Notes under the pieces: model-generated | What the model saw: the letters and a program-made list of their open reading frames with translations, nothing else | Told to the model about the DNA's origin: nothing | Database searches by the model: none | In this document: piece by piece, positions 1 through 9,459 of the stretch | Numbering within the stretch: the first letter of the stretch is position 1 | How the letters are laid out: every line of letters begins with the position of its first letter | Translations under genes and position numbers: made by a program | Origin: Arachis hypogaea | Taxonomy: Eukaryota; Streptophyta; Magnoliopsida; Fabales; Fabaceae | Assembly: GCF_003086295.3 (NCBI RefSeq) | Contig: NC_092048.1 | Span: forward strand, 68,738,841-68,802,840 | DNA length: 64,000 nt | Direction: 5' to 3'

Positions 1-1619
1 GCATTGTTTTTAGTATGTTTTTAGTATATTTTAGTTAGTTTTTATTATGTTTTTATTAGTTTTTAAACAAAAATCACATTTCTAGACTTTACTATCAGTT
101 TGTGTGTTTTTCTGTGATTTCATGTATTTTCTGGCTAAAATTGAGGGACCTGAGCAAAAATCTGATTCAGAGGCTGAAAAAGGACTGCAGATGCTGTTGG
201 ATTCTGACCTCCCTGCACTCGAAGTGGATTTTCTGGAGCTATAGAAGCCCAATTGGCACGCTCTCAATTGCGTTGGAAAGTAGACATCCTGGGTTTTCCA
301 GCAATATATAATAGTCTATACTTTGCTCAAGATTTGGTGGCCCAAACTGGCGTTTCAAGTCAGCATAGAAATTCTAGCGTCAAAACGCCAGAACTGGCAT
401 AAAAGCTGGAGTTAAACGCCCAAATTGGCACAAAAGCTGGTGTTTAACTTCAAGAAAAGTCTCTACACATAGAAGCTTGAATGCTCAGCCCAAGCACACA
501 CCAAGTGGGCCCGGAAGAAGATTTCTGCATTAATTACTTATTTCTGTAACCCTAGGCTACTAGTTTTCTATAAATAGGACCTTTTGCTATTGTATTTTCA
601 TACTTTTACACACGAAGACTTTCATACACTTGATCACGTTTTGGGAGGCTGGCCTCACGGCCATGCCTGAACCTTGTTCTTATGTATTTTCAACGGTGGA
701 GTTTCTACACACCATAGATTAAGGTGTGGAGCTCTGCTGTTCTTCATGAATTAATGCAAAGTACTACTTTTTTTCTATTCAATTCACGCCTACTTCTTCT
801 CTAAGATATTCATTCGTTCTTCAACTTGATGAATGTGATGATCCGTGACACTCATCATCATTCTCACCTATGAACATGTGCCTGACAACCACCTCTGTTC
901 TACTAGCAATAGCTTGAATGCGTATCTCTTGGGTTTCTAATCTAAGATCGGAACCTTCGTGGTATAGGCTAGAATTATTGGCGGTCATTCCTGAGATCCG
1001 GAAAGTCTAAACCTTGTCTGTGGTATTCCGAGTAGGATCTGGGAAGGGATGATTGTGATGAGCCTCAAACTCGCGATTGTTGGGCGTGTGACAGACGCAA
1101 AAGGATCAATGGATCCTATTCCAACATGATCGAGAACCGACAGATGATTAGCCGTGCGGTGACAGCGCATTTGGAACATTTTTACTGAGAGGACGGGAAG
1201 TAGCCATTGACAACGGTGATGCCCAACATAAAGCTTACCATGGAAGGGAGTATGAATGACTGGATGAAGGCAATGGGAAAGCAGAAGTTTAGGAGGAACA
1301 AAGCATCTTCATACGCTTATCTGAAATTCTCACCAATGAATTACATAAGTATCTCTATCTTTATTTTATATTTTATTCATCTTTTAATTATCAATCCTTC
1401 ATAACCATTTGAATCTGCCTGACTGAGATTTACAAGATGACCATAGCTTGCTTCAAGCCGACAATCTCCGTGGGATCGACCCTTACTCACGTAAGGTTTA
1501 TTACTTGGACGACCCAGTGCACTTGCTGGTTAGTTGTGCGGAGTTGTGATAAAGAGTTGAGATTATAATTATGCGTACTAAGTTGTTGGCGCCATTGATG
1601 ATCACAATTTTGTGCACCA
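1..1619 (+). mobile_element. Element A 5' LTR (family 1), cut by window edge
   Basis: The window opens inside an LTR. Comparison with the copy at 7741 shows that only the first 29 bases (TGATGAGCGG onward) are missing. The LTR ends in GTGCACCA and is followed by a primer-binding site. It holds a TATAAATA box at 569-576, a GGAAAG...TTTTCC segment at 275-299 shared with other LTR families, and three family-1 dyad words near 374, 406 and 437. Compared with the 3' copy it has about 30 extra bases near 930 and 12 near 1485, so the two copies have diverged by small deletions. Confidence 0.93.
569..576 (+). promoter_or_regulatory. LTR TATA box
   Basis: TATAAATA lies in the middle of the family-1 LTR and is kept at the matching place in the other copies (8337-8344, 17399-17406, 23169-23176 and 30810-30817). 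Position and conservation fit the RNA polymerase II start for the genomic transcript. No transcript evidence is available here. Confidence 0.6.
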
Positions 1620-1625
1620 AGTTTT

Positions 1626-1643
1626 TGGCGCCGTTGCCAGGGA
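1626..1643 (+). other. Primer-binding site of element A (tRNA-Asp type)
   Basis: TGGCGCCGTTGCCAGGGA begins six bases after the LTR end. It matches the complement of a plant tRNA-Asp 3' end, as used by Athila/Tat-type gypsy elements, with one mismatch (A for G near the end). Confidence 0.85.
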
Positions 1644-3364
1644 TTGTTCGAGTTTGGACAACTAACGGTTCATCTTGTTGCTTAGATTAGGTAATTTTAC
1701 TTTTTATTTTCAAAAAAAAAATTTCAAAAATACATAAAAAATTTCTATTTTGTCCTTCAGAGTTTTTAAGAATGAATTCTAGAGTTTCATGATGATTTGT
1801 TGAAGTCTGGCTGGCTGTGAAACCATGTCTAATCTTTTGGACCGAGGTTTCAACTTATCATCACAAGACCTTGTTGATTTCTATCAATTTTGCTGTTGTG
1901 AGCAATGATCTGCTAAAGCTTGGTTGGCCATTGGCCATGTCTAGTGTTTTGGACCGGAGCTTTCATTGAAAGCTTGGCTGGCTAGTAAGCCATGTCTAAT
2001 TCCTGGACCGGAGTCTTAGACTAGCATTGCAATGATTCCTGGAACTCTTATTAAAAATTTTGAATCCCTTTATTTTCTTCTCCACTCAATTTTTGAAAAA
2101 TCACAAAAAAAAATTTATAAAACCATAAAAATCAAAAATATTTTATGTTTCTTGTTTGAGTCTAGTATCAATTTTAAGTTTGGTGTCAATTGCATGTCTT
2201 TATTCTTCTTGCATTTTTCGAATATATACATTATGTTCTTCATTGATCTTCTAGTTGTTCTTGATGATTTCAGTGCTCTGATCTTTAATTTCTCTTATTT
2301 TGTGTCTTTTGTTGTTTCTTACATGCATTTTCAAATTATTATAGTCCTTAGTATACAAACTTCTAAGTTTGGTGTATTGCATGCATTGTTTATTTGATCT
2401 TAGTTGCATTTTTATTATTTCTCATCATTAAAAATTAAAAAATTTTCAAAATTGTGTCTTTTCAAGTCAATAACACAGAGAATTGAAGATTCAGAACATT
2501 CAGCAGAGGAATTACACAGAAAAAGCTGGGCATTCAAAACGCCCAGTGAAAAAGAAAAACTGGCATTTAAACGCCAGCCAGGGTACCTGGCTAGGCGTTA
2601 AATGCCCAAAAAGGTAGGATTTTGGGCGTTAAACGCCAGAATGGATGCCATTCTGGGCGTTTAACGCCAGGATGACATAAGAGGAAAGATTTTGTTTTTA
2701 ATTCAAATTTTTTTCAAGTATTCATAATTTTTCAAAATCAAATCTTTTTCAAATCATATCTTTTCAATCATATCCTTTCAAAATCAATTTCTTTCCATTT
2801 TTTTATTATTATTTTCGAAAATATTTGTTACAATTAATGATTTAATTCAAAATTTTCAAGTTATTACTCGCCTATTAAGAAAAGAGCAAAAGTTTTAATT
2901 CTAGAATCATATCTTTTAATTTCTTGTTAGTCAAGTAATCAACTTTAATTTTAAAACTTTCTCTTTTTAATTTGATTTTAAATCATATCTTCTCAATCAC
3001 ATCTTTTTCAAAATTAATTTTCAATCAAATCTTTTTTATTTCTAATTTCAAAATCTTTTTCAAAAAATCACTTTATTTCTTTCCCGATCTTAGTTTTCGA
3101 AAATCATCAATCAAATTTTCAAATTTATTTTAATTTTTTTTCAAAATCTTTTTAATTTATTTTCGAAAATTCTTCCCCTCTTTTCACACCCTTCTATTTA
3201 AGGACTAACACCCCTCCTCAATGAGCAATTCGAACTCTATCTCCCTTGACAAGTTCGAATTCTCTCTTCTCTACCTCCTCCTTTTATTCTTCTTTTCCTC
3301 TGACACCTCAAGGAATCTCTATACTGTGACATAGAGGATTCTATATTTTCTTCTCTCTTTTCAT
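1644..3364 (+). other. Element A untranslated leader
   Basis: A 1.7-kb AT-rich stretch between primer site and gag, with no convincing gene. It holds three near-copies of a segment reading GGCTGGC...CCATGTCTA...TTTTGGACCG (about 1800-2030), two AAGTTTGGTGT motifs (2176-2186, 2365-2375) and five family-1 dyad words starting near 2526, 2560, 2591, 2623 and 2653. The rest is T- and A-rich low-complexity sequence rich in CAAATCTTTTTCAAA-like runs. Confidence 0.7.
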
Positions 3365-5713
3365 ATGAGCAGGAGCAAGGACAAGGGCATTCTTGTTGAA
3401 GATGATCCTGAACCTGAAAGGACCTTGAAGAGAAAGCTAAGAAAAGCTAAAGTACAACTCTCTATAGAGGACCTAACAGAGCTTTTCAAACAAGAAGAAG
3501 ACATGGCAGCCGAAAACAACAACAATGCCAACAATGCAAGGAAGGTGCTTGGTGACTTTGCTGCACCTACTCCTGACCTCTATGGGAGAAGCATCTCAAT
3601 CTCTGCCATTGGAGCAAACAACTTTGAGCTTAAGCCTCAATTAGTCTCTCTGATGCAACAGAATTGCAAGTTTCATGGACTTCCATTGGAAGATCCTCAT
3701 CAGTTCTTAGCTGAATTCTTGCAAATCTGTGATACTGTCAAGACCAATGGGGTTGATCCCGAGGTCTACAAGCTTATGCTTTTTCCCTTTGCTGTAAGAG
3801 ACAGAGCTAGAACATGGTTGGATTCACAACCTAAAGAAAGCCTGAACTCTTGGGAAAAGCTAGTTAATGCCTTCTTGGCAAAGTTCTTTCCACCTTAAAA
3901 ATTGAGTAAGCTTAGAGTGGAAGTCCAAACCTTCAGACAGAAGGAAGGTGAATCCCTCTATGAAGCTTGGGAAAGATACAAGCAATTAATCAGAAGGTGC
4001 CCTTCTGACATGCTTTCAGAATGGAGCATCATAGGTATCTTCTATGATGGTCTGTCTGAACTGTCCAAGATGTCATTGGACAGCTTTGCTGGAGGATCTC
4101 TTCATCTGAAGAAGACGCCTGCAGAAGCTCAGAAACTCATTGAGATGGTTGCAAATAACCAATTCATGTACATTTCTAAAAGGAACCCTGTGAATAATGG
4201 GACAAATCAGAAGAAAGGAGTTCTTGAGATTGATACTCTGAATGCCATACTGGCTCAGAATAAAATATTGACTCAACAAGTCAATATGATTTCTCAGAGT
4301 CTGTCTGGAATGCAAGCAGCAACAGGCAATACCAAAGAAGCTTCATCTGAAGAAGAAGCTTATGATCCTGAGAACCCAACAATGGAAGAGGTGAATTACA
4401 TGGGAGAACCCTATGGAAACACCCATAATCCTTCATGGAGGAATCATCCAAACCTCTCATGGAAGGACCAACAGAGGCCTCAACAAGGTTTCAACAACAA
4501 TAATGGTGGAAGAAATAGGTTTAGCAATAGTAAGCCTTTTCCATCATCTTCTCAGCAACAGACAGAGAATTCTAAGCAAAGCTATTCTGACTTAGCAACC
4601 ATAGTCTCTGATCTAATTAAAACCACTCAAAGTTTTATGACTGAAACAAGGTCCTCCATTAGAAATTTGGAGGCACAAGTGGGTCAACTGACTAAGAAAG
4701 TTACTGAACTCCCTCCTAGTACGCTTCCAAGCAATACAGAAGAAAATCCAAAAGGAGAGTGCAAGGCCATTAACATGACCCACACGACCGAACTTGGAGA
4801 GGAGGAAGAGGCAGTAACCTCCACTAAGGAAGACCTCAATGGACGTCTACTGGCCTCCAAGGAGTTCCCTCATGAGGAACCATGGGAATCTGAGGCTCGC
4901 ACTGAGACCATAGAGATTCCATTGAATTTACTTCTGCTATTCATGAGCTCTGATGAGTATTCTTCCTCTGAAGAGGATGAAGATGTTACTGAAGAGCAAG
5001 TTACTAAGTACCTTGGAGCAATCATGAAACTAAATGCCAAGATATTTGGTAATGAGACTTGGGAGGATGAACCTCCATTACTCATCAAAGAACTAGATAA
5101 CTTGACTAGGCAGAGATTACCTCTGAAGAGATAAGATCCTGGAAAGTTTTCAATACCTTGTACCATAGGCACCATGACCTTTGAGAAGGCTCTGTGTGAC
5201 CTAGGGTCAAGTATAAACCTCATGCCTCTCTCTATAATGAAGAAGCTAGGGATCATTGAGGTACAAGCTGCAAGAATCTCACTAGAGATGGCAGATAATT
5301 TAAAGAAACAGGCTTATAGATTTGTAGAGGATGTCTTGGTAAAGGTTGAAGACCATTACCTCCCTGTTGATTTCATAATCCTAGAGACTGGAAAGTGTAT
5401 GGATGAATCCATCATCCTTCGCAGACCCTTCCTAGCCACAGCAAAAGCTGTGATTGATGTTGACAGAGGAGAATTGATCATTCAAGTGAATGAAGACTCC
5501 CTTGTGTTTAAAGCTCAAGGATATCCCTCTGTAACCATGGAGAGGAAGCATGAAGAGCTTCTCTCAATACAAAGTCAAACAGAGCCCCTACAGTCAAACT
5601 CTAAGTTTGGTGTTGGGAGGCCACAACCAAACTTTAAGTTTGGTGTTGAACCCCCACATTCAAACTCTAAGTTTGGTGTTGGGAGGTTCCAACATTGCTC
5701 TGAACATCTGTAA
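3365..5713 (+). pseudogene. gag-pr: Element A gag-protease ORF, two in-frame stops
   Basis: One frame of 783 codons encodes a retrotransposon capsid (gag) followed by an aspartic protease. The start MSRSKDKGILVEDDPEPER matches the intact start in B. The gag core includes AVRDRARTWLDSQPKESL and FLAKFFPP, as in plant gypsy gag. No CCHC zinc knuckle is visible. The protease has the catalytic DLGSS in ALCDLGSSINLMPLS and a later IILRRPFLATA, where B has ILGRPFLATA. Two stops break the frame: TAA at 3896-3898 (GAA in B) and TAA at 5132-5134 (CAG in B). The C-terminus carries three SKFGV/FKFGV repeats. There is no reverse transcriptase or integrase after it, so A is non-autonomous. The apparent restart at 3902 would use TTG and is not a real start. 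Confidence 0.9.
5603..5679 (+). repeat. Triple AAGTTTGGTGT repeat at the end of ORF1
   Basis: Three copies of AAGTTTGGTGT start at 5603, 5636 and 5669, exactly 33 bases (11 codons) apart, so each reads KFGV. The middle copy is part of an inverted repeat (CCAAACTT next to AAGTTTGG). B has the same block at 13525-13601 with the same spacing. The word also occurs outside coding sequence, including at the 3' LTR boundary, which suggests a nucleic-acid role. Confidence 0.75.
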
Positions 5714-5732
5714 GGCTCCATGAGAGCCCACT

Positions 5733-5778
5733 GTCAAGCTATTGACATTAAAGAAGCGCTTGTTGGGAGGCAACCTAA
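5733..5778 (+). other. Conserved block after the ORF1 stop
   Basis: GTCAAGCT-ATTGAC-ATTAAAGAAGCGC-TTGTTGGGAGGCAACC follows the ORF1 stop by about 20 bases. A near-identical block follows ORF1 in B (13655-13699). A recognisable copy follows the integrase stop of C on the minus strand (18735-18783). GTTG and CAAC can pair around GGAGG. Function unknown. Confidence 0.6.
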
Positions 5779-5927
5779 TCTTTACTATTCTATGTTAAAT
5801 TTCTATTTTCTATTTGTTATTTTATTTTTTCTGTAGGTTGATGATCATGTGAAGTCACAAAAACAATTGAAAAAGCAAAAATAGAAGGAAAAACAGTATT
5901 AAAAATAGAACACCCTGGAGGAGAAAC

Positions 5928-6103
5928 TTACTGGCGTTTAAATGCCAGTAAGGGTAGCAGAATGGGCGTTAAACGCCCAGTCTGGCACCATTCTGGGCAT
6001 TTAATGCCAGAAATGGGCACCAGACTGGCGTTTAACGCCAGAAATGGGCACCAGACTGGCGTTTAACGCCAGAAATGGGCAGCAGCCTGGCGTTTAATGC
6101 CAG
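5928..6103 (+). repeat. 31-bp dyad array in element A
   Basis: Six copies of a 17-18 base dyad word close to CTGGCGTTTAACGCCAG start near 5931, 5963, 5993, 6025, 6056 and 6087. The step is 31-32 bases. Spacers are similar to AAATGGGCACCAGA. The block is noncoding and lies between ORF1 and the putative second promoter. Confidence 0.85.
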
Positions 6104-6376
6104 GATTGTCAAGGAAGGGCATTTTGCACGCCACCTGGTGCAGGGATGAGAAATCCATGATACCTCAGGATCTGTGGAACCCACAGGATCCCCATACCTC
6201 ATCTCTCTCTTTCTTCTTCACCCATTCACCAATCACCTCAATACCTCTTCTCCATAATCTCTTCACCAACCCACATCCATCCATCATAAAACCCTACCTA
6301 CCTCACCATTAAAATTCAAACCACTTTGCCTCCCAAACCCACCCATAATGGCCGAACCATACCCCCTCTCCAATCC

Positions 6377-6384
6377 TATATAAA
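6377..6384 (+). promoter_or_regulatory. Putative internal TATA box for ORF2 of A
   Basis: TATATAAA is followed by pyrimidine-rich sequence (about 6385-6500) like a plant core promoter. It lies 188 bases before the ORF2 ATG. B has the same box at 14330-14337, 189 bases before its ORF2 ATG. Inference from sequence and spacing only. Confidence 0.45.
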
Positions 6385-6499
6385 CCAATCTTCACTCCTT
6401 CATTTTCACACAACATCCACGCTCTTCTCCCCCTTGGCCGAAACACTGAGCCCCTCCATCTCCTCTATTTTTTCTTCTTCTACTCTTTTCTTTGTTCTT

Positions 6500-6535
6500 T
6501 TGCTCGAGGACGAGCAAACCTTCTAAGTTTGGTGT
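6500..6535 (+). other. Hairpin plus AAGTTTGGTGT module, internal copy in A
   Basis: TTGCTCG-AGGA-CGAGCAA (6500-6517) forms a perfect 7-bp stem with an AGGA loop. Seven bases later comes AAGTTTGGTGT (6525-6535). The hairpin ends exactly 55 bases before the ORF2 ATG, as in B. A related module stands right before the 3' LTR in B. Confidence 0.7.
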
Positions 6536-6572
6536 GGTAAAAGCGTTGCTTTTTGTTTTTCCATAACCATTA

Positions 6573-7049
6573 ATGGCACCAAAGGCCGGAGAAACCTCTA
6601 GAAAGAGGAAAGGGAAGGCAAAAGCTTCCACCTCCGAGTCATGGGAGATGGAGAGATTCATCTCAAAGGTCCATCAAAACCACTTCTATGAAGTTGTGAC
6701 AAATAATGCAAGGAGACCCTCATCCTTTCACTAGAAGGGTCAACTTTGATCAAAGGTTGGACCAAGTCCTCATGGACATCTGTATGGAAGGAGCTCAATA
6801 CAAACAAGGGAGCCCAAATAGGAGAACCTCACTAAGAGCATGAGGAAATTCATCATGAAATCCCTAGGAGAATTAAGTTCCAATATGGGACAACTAAGGG
6901 TGGAACACCAAGAGCATTCCATCCTCCTCCATGAAATTAGAGAAGACCAAAGAACCATGAGAGAGGAGCAACAAAGGCAAGGAAGAGACATTGAGGAGCT
7001 TAAGCACTCCATAAGATCTTCAAGAGGAAGAACAAGCTGCCATCACTAA
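6573..7049 (+). pseudogene. Element A second ORF, internally deleted
   Basis: The ATG at 6573 starts MAPKAGETSRKRKGKAKAS, matching ORF2 of B. The frame stops at 6732-6734 after 53 codons because a long internal part is deleted. Short fragments of the middle (TRRVNFDQRLDQVLMDICMEG, written here only as a description of the 6735-6790 region) and the coiled-coil C-terminus survive in other frames up to 7049, including LGELSSNMGQLRVEHQEHS and REEQQRQGRDIEELK. Function of the intact family is unknown to me. It resembles proteins usually labelled putative plant transposon protein. This copy is certainly dead. Confidence 0.75.
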
Positions 7050-7740
7050 GGTGGACCCGTTCTTTAATTTCCTTGTTCTTTATTTTCTGTTTTTCGAATT
7101 TTTATACTTTATATTTATTTATGTTTGTGTCTTTATTACATGATCACTAGTGTCTAAGTGTCTATGCCTTAAAGCTATGAAAATAAATCCATCACCTTTC
7201 TTAAATGGAAAATGTTTTTAATTGAAAAGGAAAAAGAAGTACATGAATTTCAAATTTTAAAACAGTTTAATTATTTTGATGTGATGGCAATACTATTGTT
7301 TTTCTGAATGAATACTTGAACAGTGCATATTTTTGAATTTGTTGTTTATGAATGTTAAAATTGTTGGCTCTTGAAAGAATAATGGGAAAAGGAGAAATGT
7401 TATTTGATAATCTGAAAAATCATAAAATTGATTCTTGAAGCAAGAAAAAGCAGTGAAAAGCTTGCAGAAAAAAATATATGCGAAAAAAAATACAAAAAAA
7501 AAGAGAGAAAAGAAAAAGAAAAAGCAAGCAGAAAAAGCCAATAGCCCTTTAAACCAAAAGGCAAGGGTAAAATAAAAAAATAAAAAAAAGGGACCCAAGG
7601 CTTTGAGCATCAGTGGATAGGAGGGCCCACAGGAATAAAATCCTGGCCTAAGCGGCTAAACCAAGCTGTCCCTAACCATGTGCTTGTGGCGCGAAGGTGT
7701 CAAGTGAAAACTTGAGACTGAGCGGTTAAGTTTGGTGTTG
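7050..7740 (+). other. Element A 3' noncoding tail
   Basis: Noncoding, AT-rich, with a purine-rich A/G tract at about 7440-7600. It ends GGTTAAGTTTGGTGTTG directly at the 3' LTR. Compared with B, about 430 bases are missing between GAGC-GTTAA and AAGTTTGGTGTTG, so the terminal hairpin kept in B is lost here. The short TTAA(G) identity at both edges suggests a microhomology deletion. Confidence 0.7.
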
Positions 7741-9346
7741 TGATGAGCGGATAATTTATACGCTTTTTGGCATTGTTTTTAGTATATTTTAGTATATTTT
7801 AGTTAGTTTTTATTATGTTTTTATTAGTTTTTAAATAAAAATCATATTTCTGGACTTTACTATGAGTTTGTGTGTTTTTCTGTGATTTCAGATATTTTCT
7901 GGCTGAAATTGAAGGACCTGAGCAAAAATCTGATTCAGAGGCTGAAAAAGGACTGCAAATGCTGTTGGATTCTGACTTCCCTGCACTCGAAGTGGATTTT
8001 CTGGAGCTACAGAAACCCAATTGGCGCGCTCTCAATTGCATTTGAAAGTAGACATCCTGGGCTTTCCAGCAATATATAATAGTCTATACTTTGCCCAAGA
8101 TTTAATGGCCCAAACTGGCGTTCCAAGTCAGCACAGAAATTCTAGCGTCAAAACGCCAGAACTGGCATAAAAGCTAGAGTTAAACGCCCAAACTGGCACA
8201 AAAGCTGGCGTTTAACTCCAAGAAAAGTCTCTACACATGGAAGCTTCAATGCTCAGCCCAAGCACACACCAAGTGGGCCCGGAAGAAGATTTCTGCATTA
8301 ATTACTTATTTCTGTAACCCTAGGCTACTAGTTTTCTATAAATAGGACCTTTTGCTATTGTATTTTCATACTTTTACACACGAAGAATTTCATACACTTG
8401 ATCATGTTTTGGGAGGCTGGCCTCACGGCCATGCCTGAACCTTGTTCTTATGCATTTTCAACGGTGGAGTTTCTACACACCATAGATTAAGGTGTGGAGC
8501 TCTGTTGTTCTTCATGAATTAATGCAAAGTACTACTGTTTTTCTATTTAATTCACGCCTACTTCTTCTCTAAGATATTCATTCGTTCTTCAACTTGATGA
8601 ATGTGACGATCCGTGACACTCATTATCATTCTCACCTATGAACATGTGCCTGACAACCACCTCTCTTCTACTAGCAATGGCTTGAATGCGTATCTCTTGG
8701 TATAGGCTAGAATTATTAGCCGTCATTCTTGAGATCTGGAAAGTCTAAACCTTGTCTGTGGTATTCAGAGTAGGATTTGGGAAGGGATGAATGTGACGTG
8801 CTACAAACTCGCGATTGTTGGGCATGTGACAGACGCAAAAGGATCAATGGATCCTATTCCAACATGATCGAGAACCGATAGATGATTAGCCGTGCGGTGA
8901 CAGCGCATTTGGAACATTTTCACTGAGAGGACGGGAAGTAGCCATTAACAACGGTGATGCCCAACATAAAGCTTGCCATGGAAGGGAGTATGAATGATTG
9001 GATGAAGGCAATGGGAAAGCAGAAGTTTAGGAGGAACAAAGCATCTTCATACGCTTATCTGAAATTCTCACCACTCAATTACATAGGTATCTCTATCTTT
9101 ATTTTATATTTTATTCATCTTTTAATTATCAATCCTCCATAACCATTTGAATCTGCCTAACTGAGATTTACAAGATGACCATAGCTTGCTTCAAGCCGAC
9201 AATCTCCATGGGATCGACCCAGGTTTATTACTTGGACGACCCAGTGCACTTGCTGGTTAGTTGTGCGGAGTTGTGATAAAGAGTTGAGATTACAATTGTG
9301 CGTACCAAGTTGTTGGTGCCATTGATGATCACAATTTCGTGCACCA
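7741..9346 (+). mobile_element. Element A 3' LTR (family 1)
   Basis: Starts TGATGAGCGG and ends TTCGTGCACCA at 9346. It matches the 5' LTR at 1-1619 closely except for two deletions (about 30 and 12 bases) and scattered changes. TATAAATA is at 8337-8344. What follows at 9347 is not new target DNA but the tail of another family-1 LTR, which shows that A landed inside the 5' LTR of B. Confidence 0.9.
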
Positions 9347-9435
9347 GTTGTGCGAAGTTGCGACAAAGTGTGTGAATTATGTTTCGAGCACCAAGTTTTT
9401 GGCGCCGTTGGTAAGGATCACAATTTCGTGCACCA
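9347..9435 (+). mobile_element. Remnant of element B 5' LTR
   Basis: These 89 bases (GTTGTGCGAAGTTG ... TTTCGTGCACCA) match the last part of the B 3' LTR (about 18364-18453), not the A LTR. They are followed by B's primer site. The remainder of B's 5' LTR should lie upstream of this window, on the other side of A. Confidence 0.8.
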
Positions 9436-9441
9436 AGTTTT

Positions 9442-9459
9442 TGGCGCCGTTGCCGGGGA
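9442..9459 (+). other. Primer-binding site of element B (tRNA-Asp type)
   Basis: TGGCGCCGTTGCCGGGGA is a full 18-base match to the complement of a plant tRNA-Asp 3' end, six bases after the LTR. Confidence 0.88.

Noticed and set aside
2032..2397. Small plus-strand frame in A's leader
   Set aside because: T-rich leader sequence gives an F/L/I-rich frame. B's homologous leader does not keep it.
3902..5134. Separate gene starting at 3902
   Set aside because: The start would be TTG. It is the same frame as 3365-3895, split by one stop codon.
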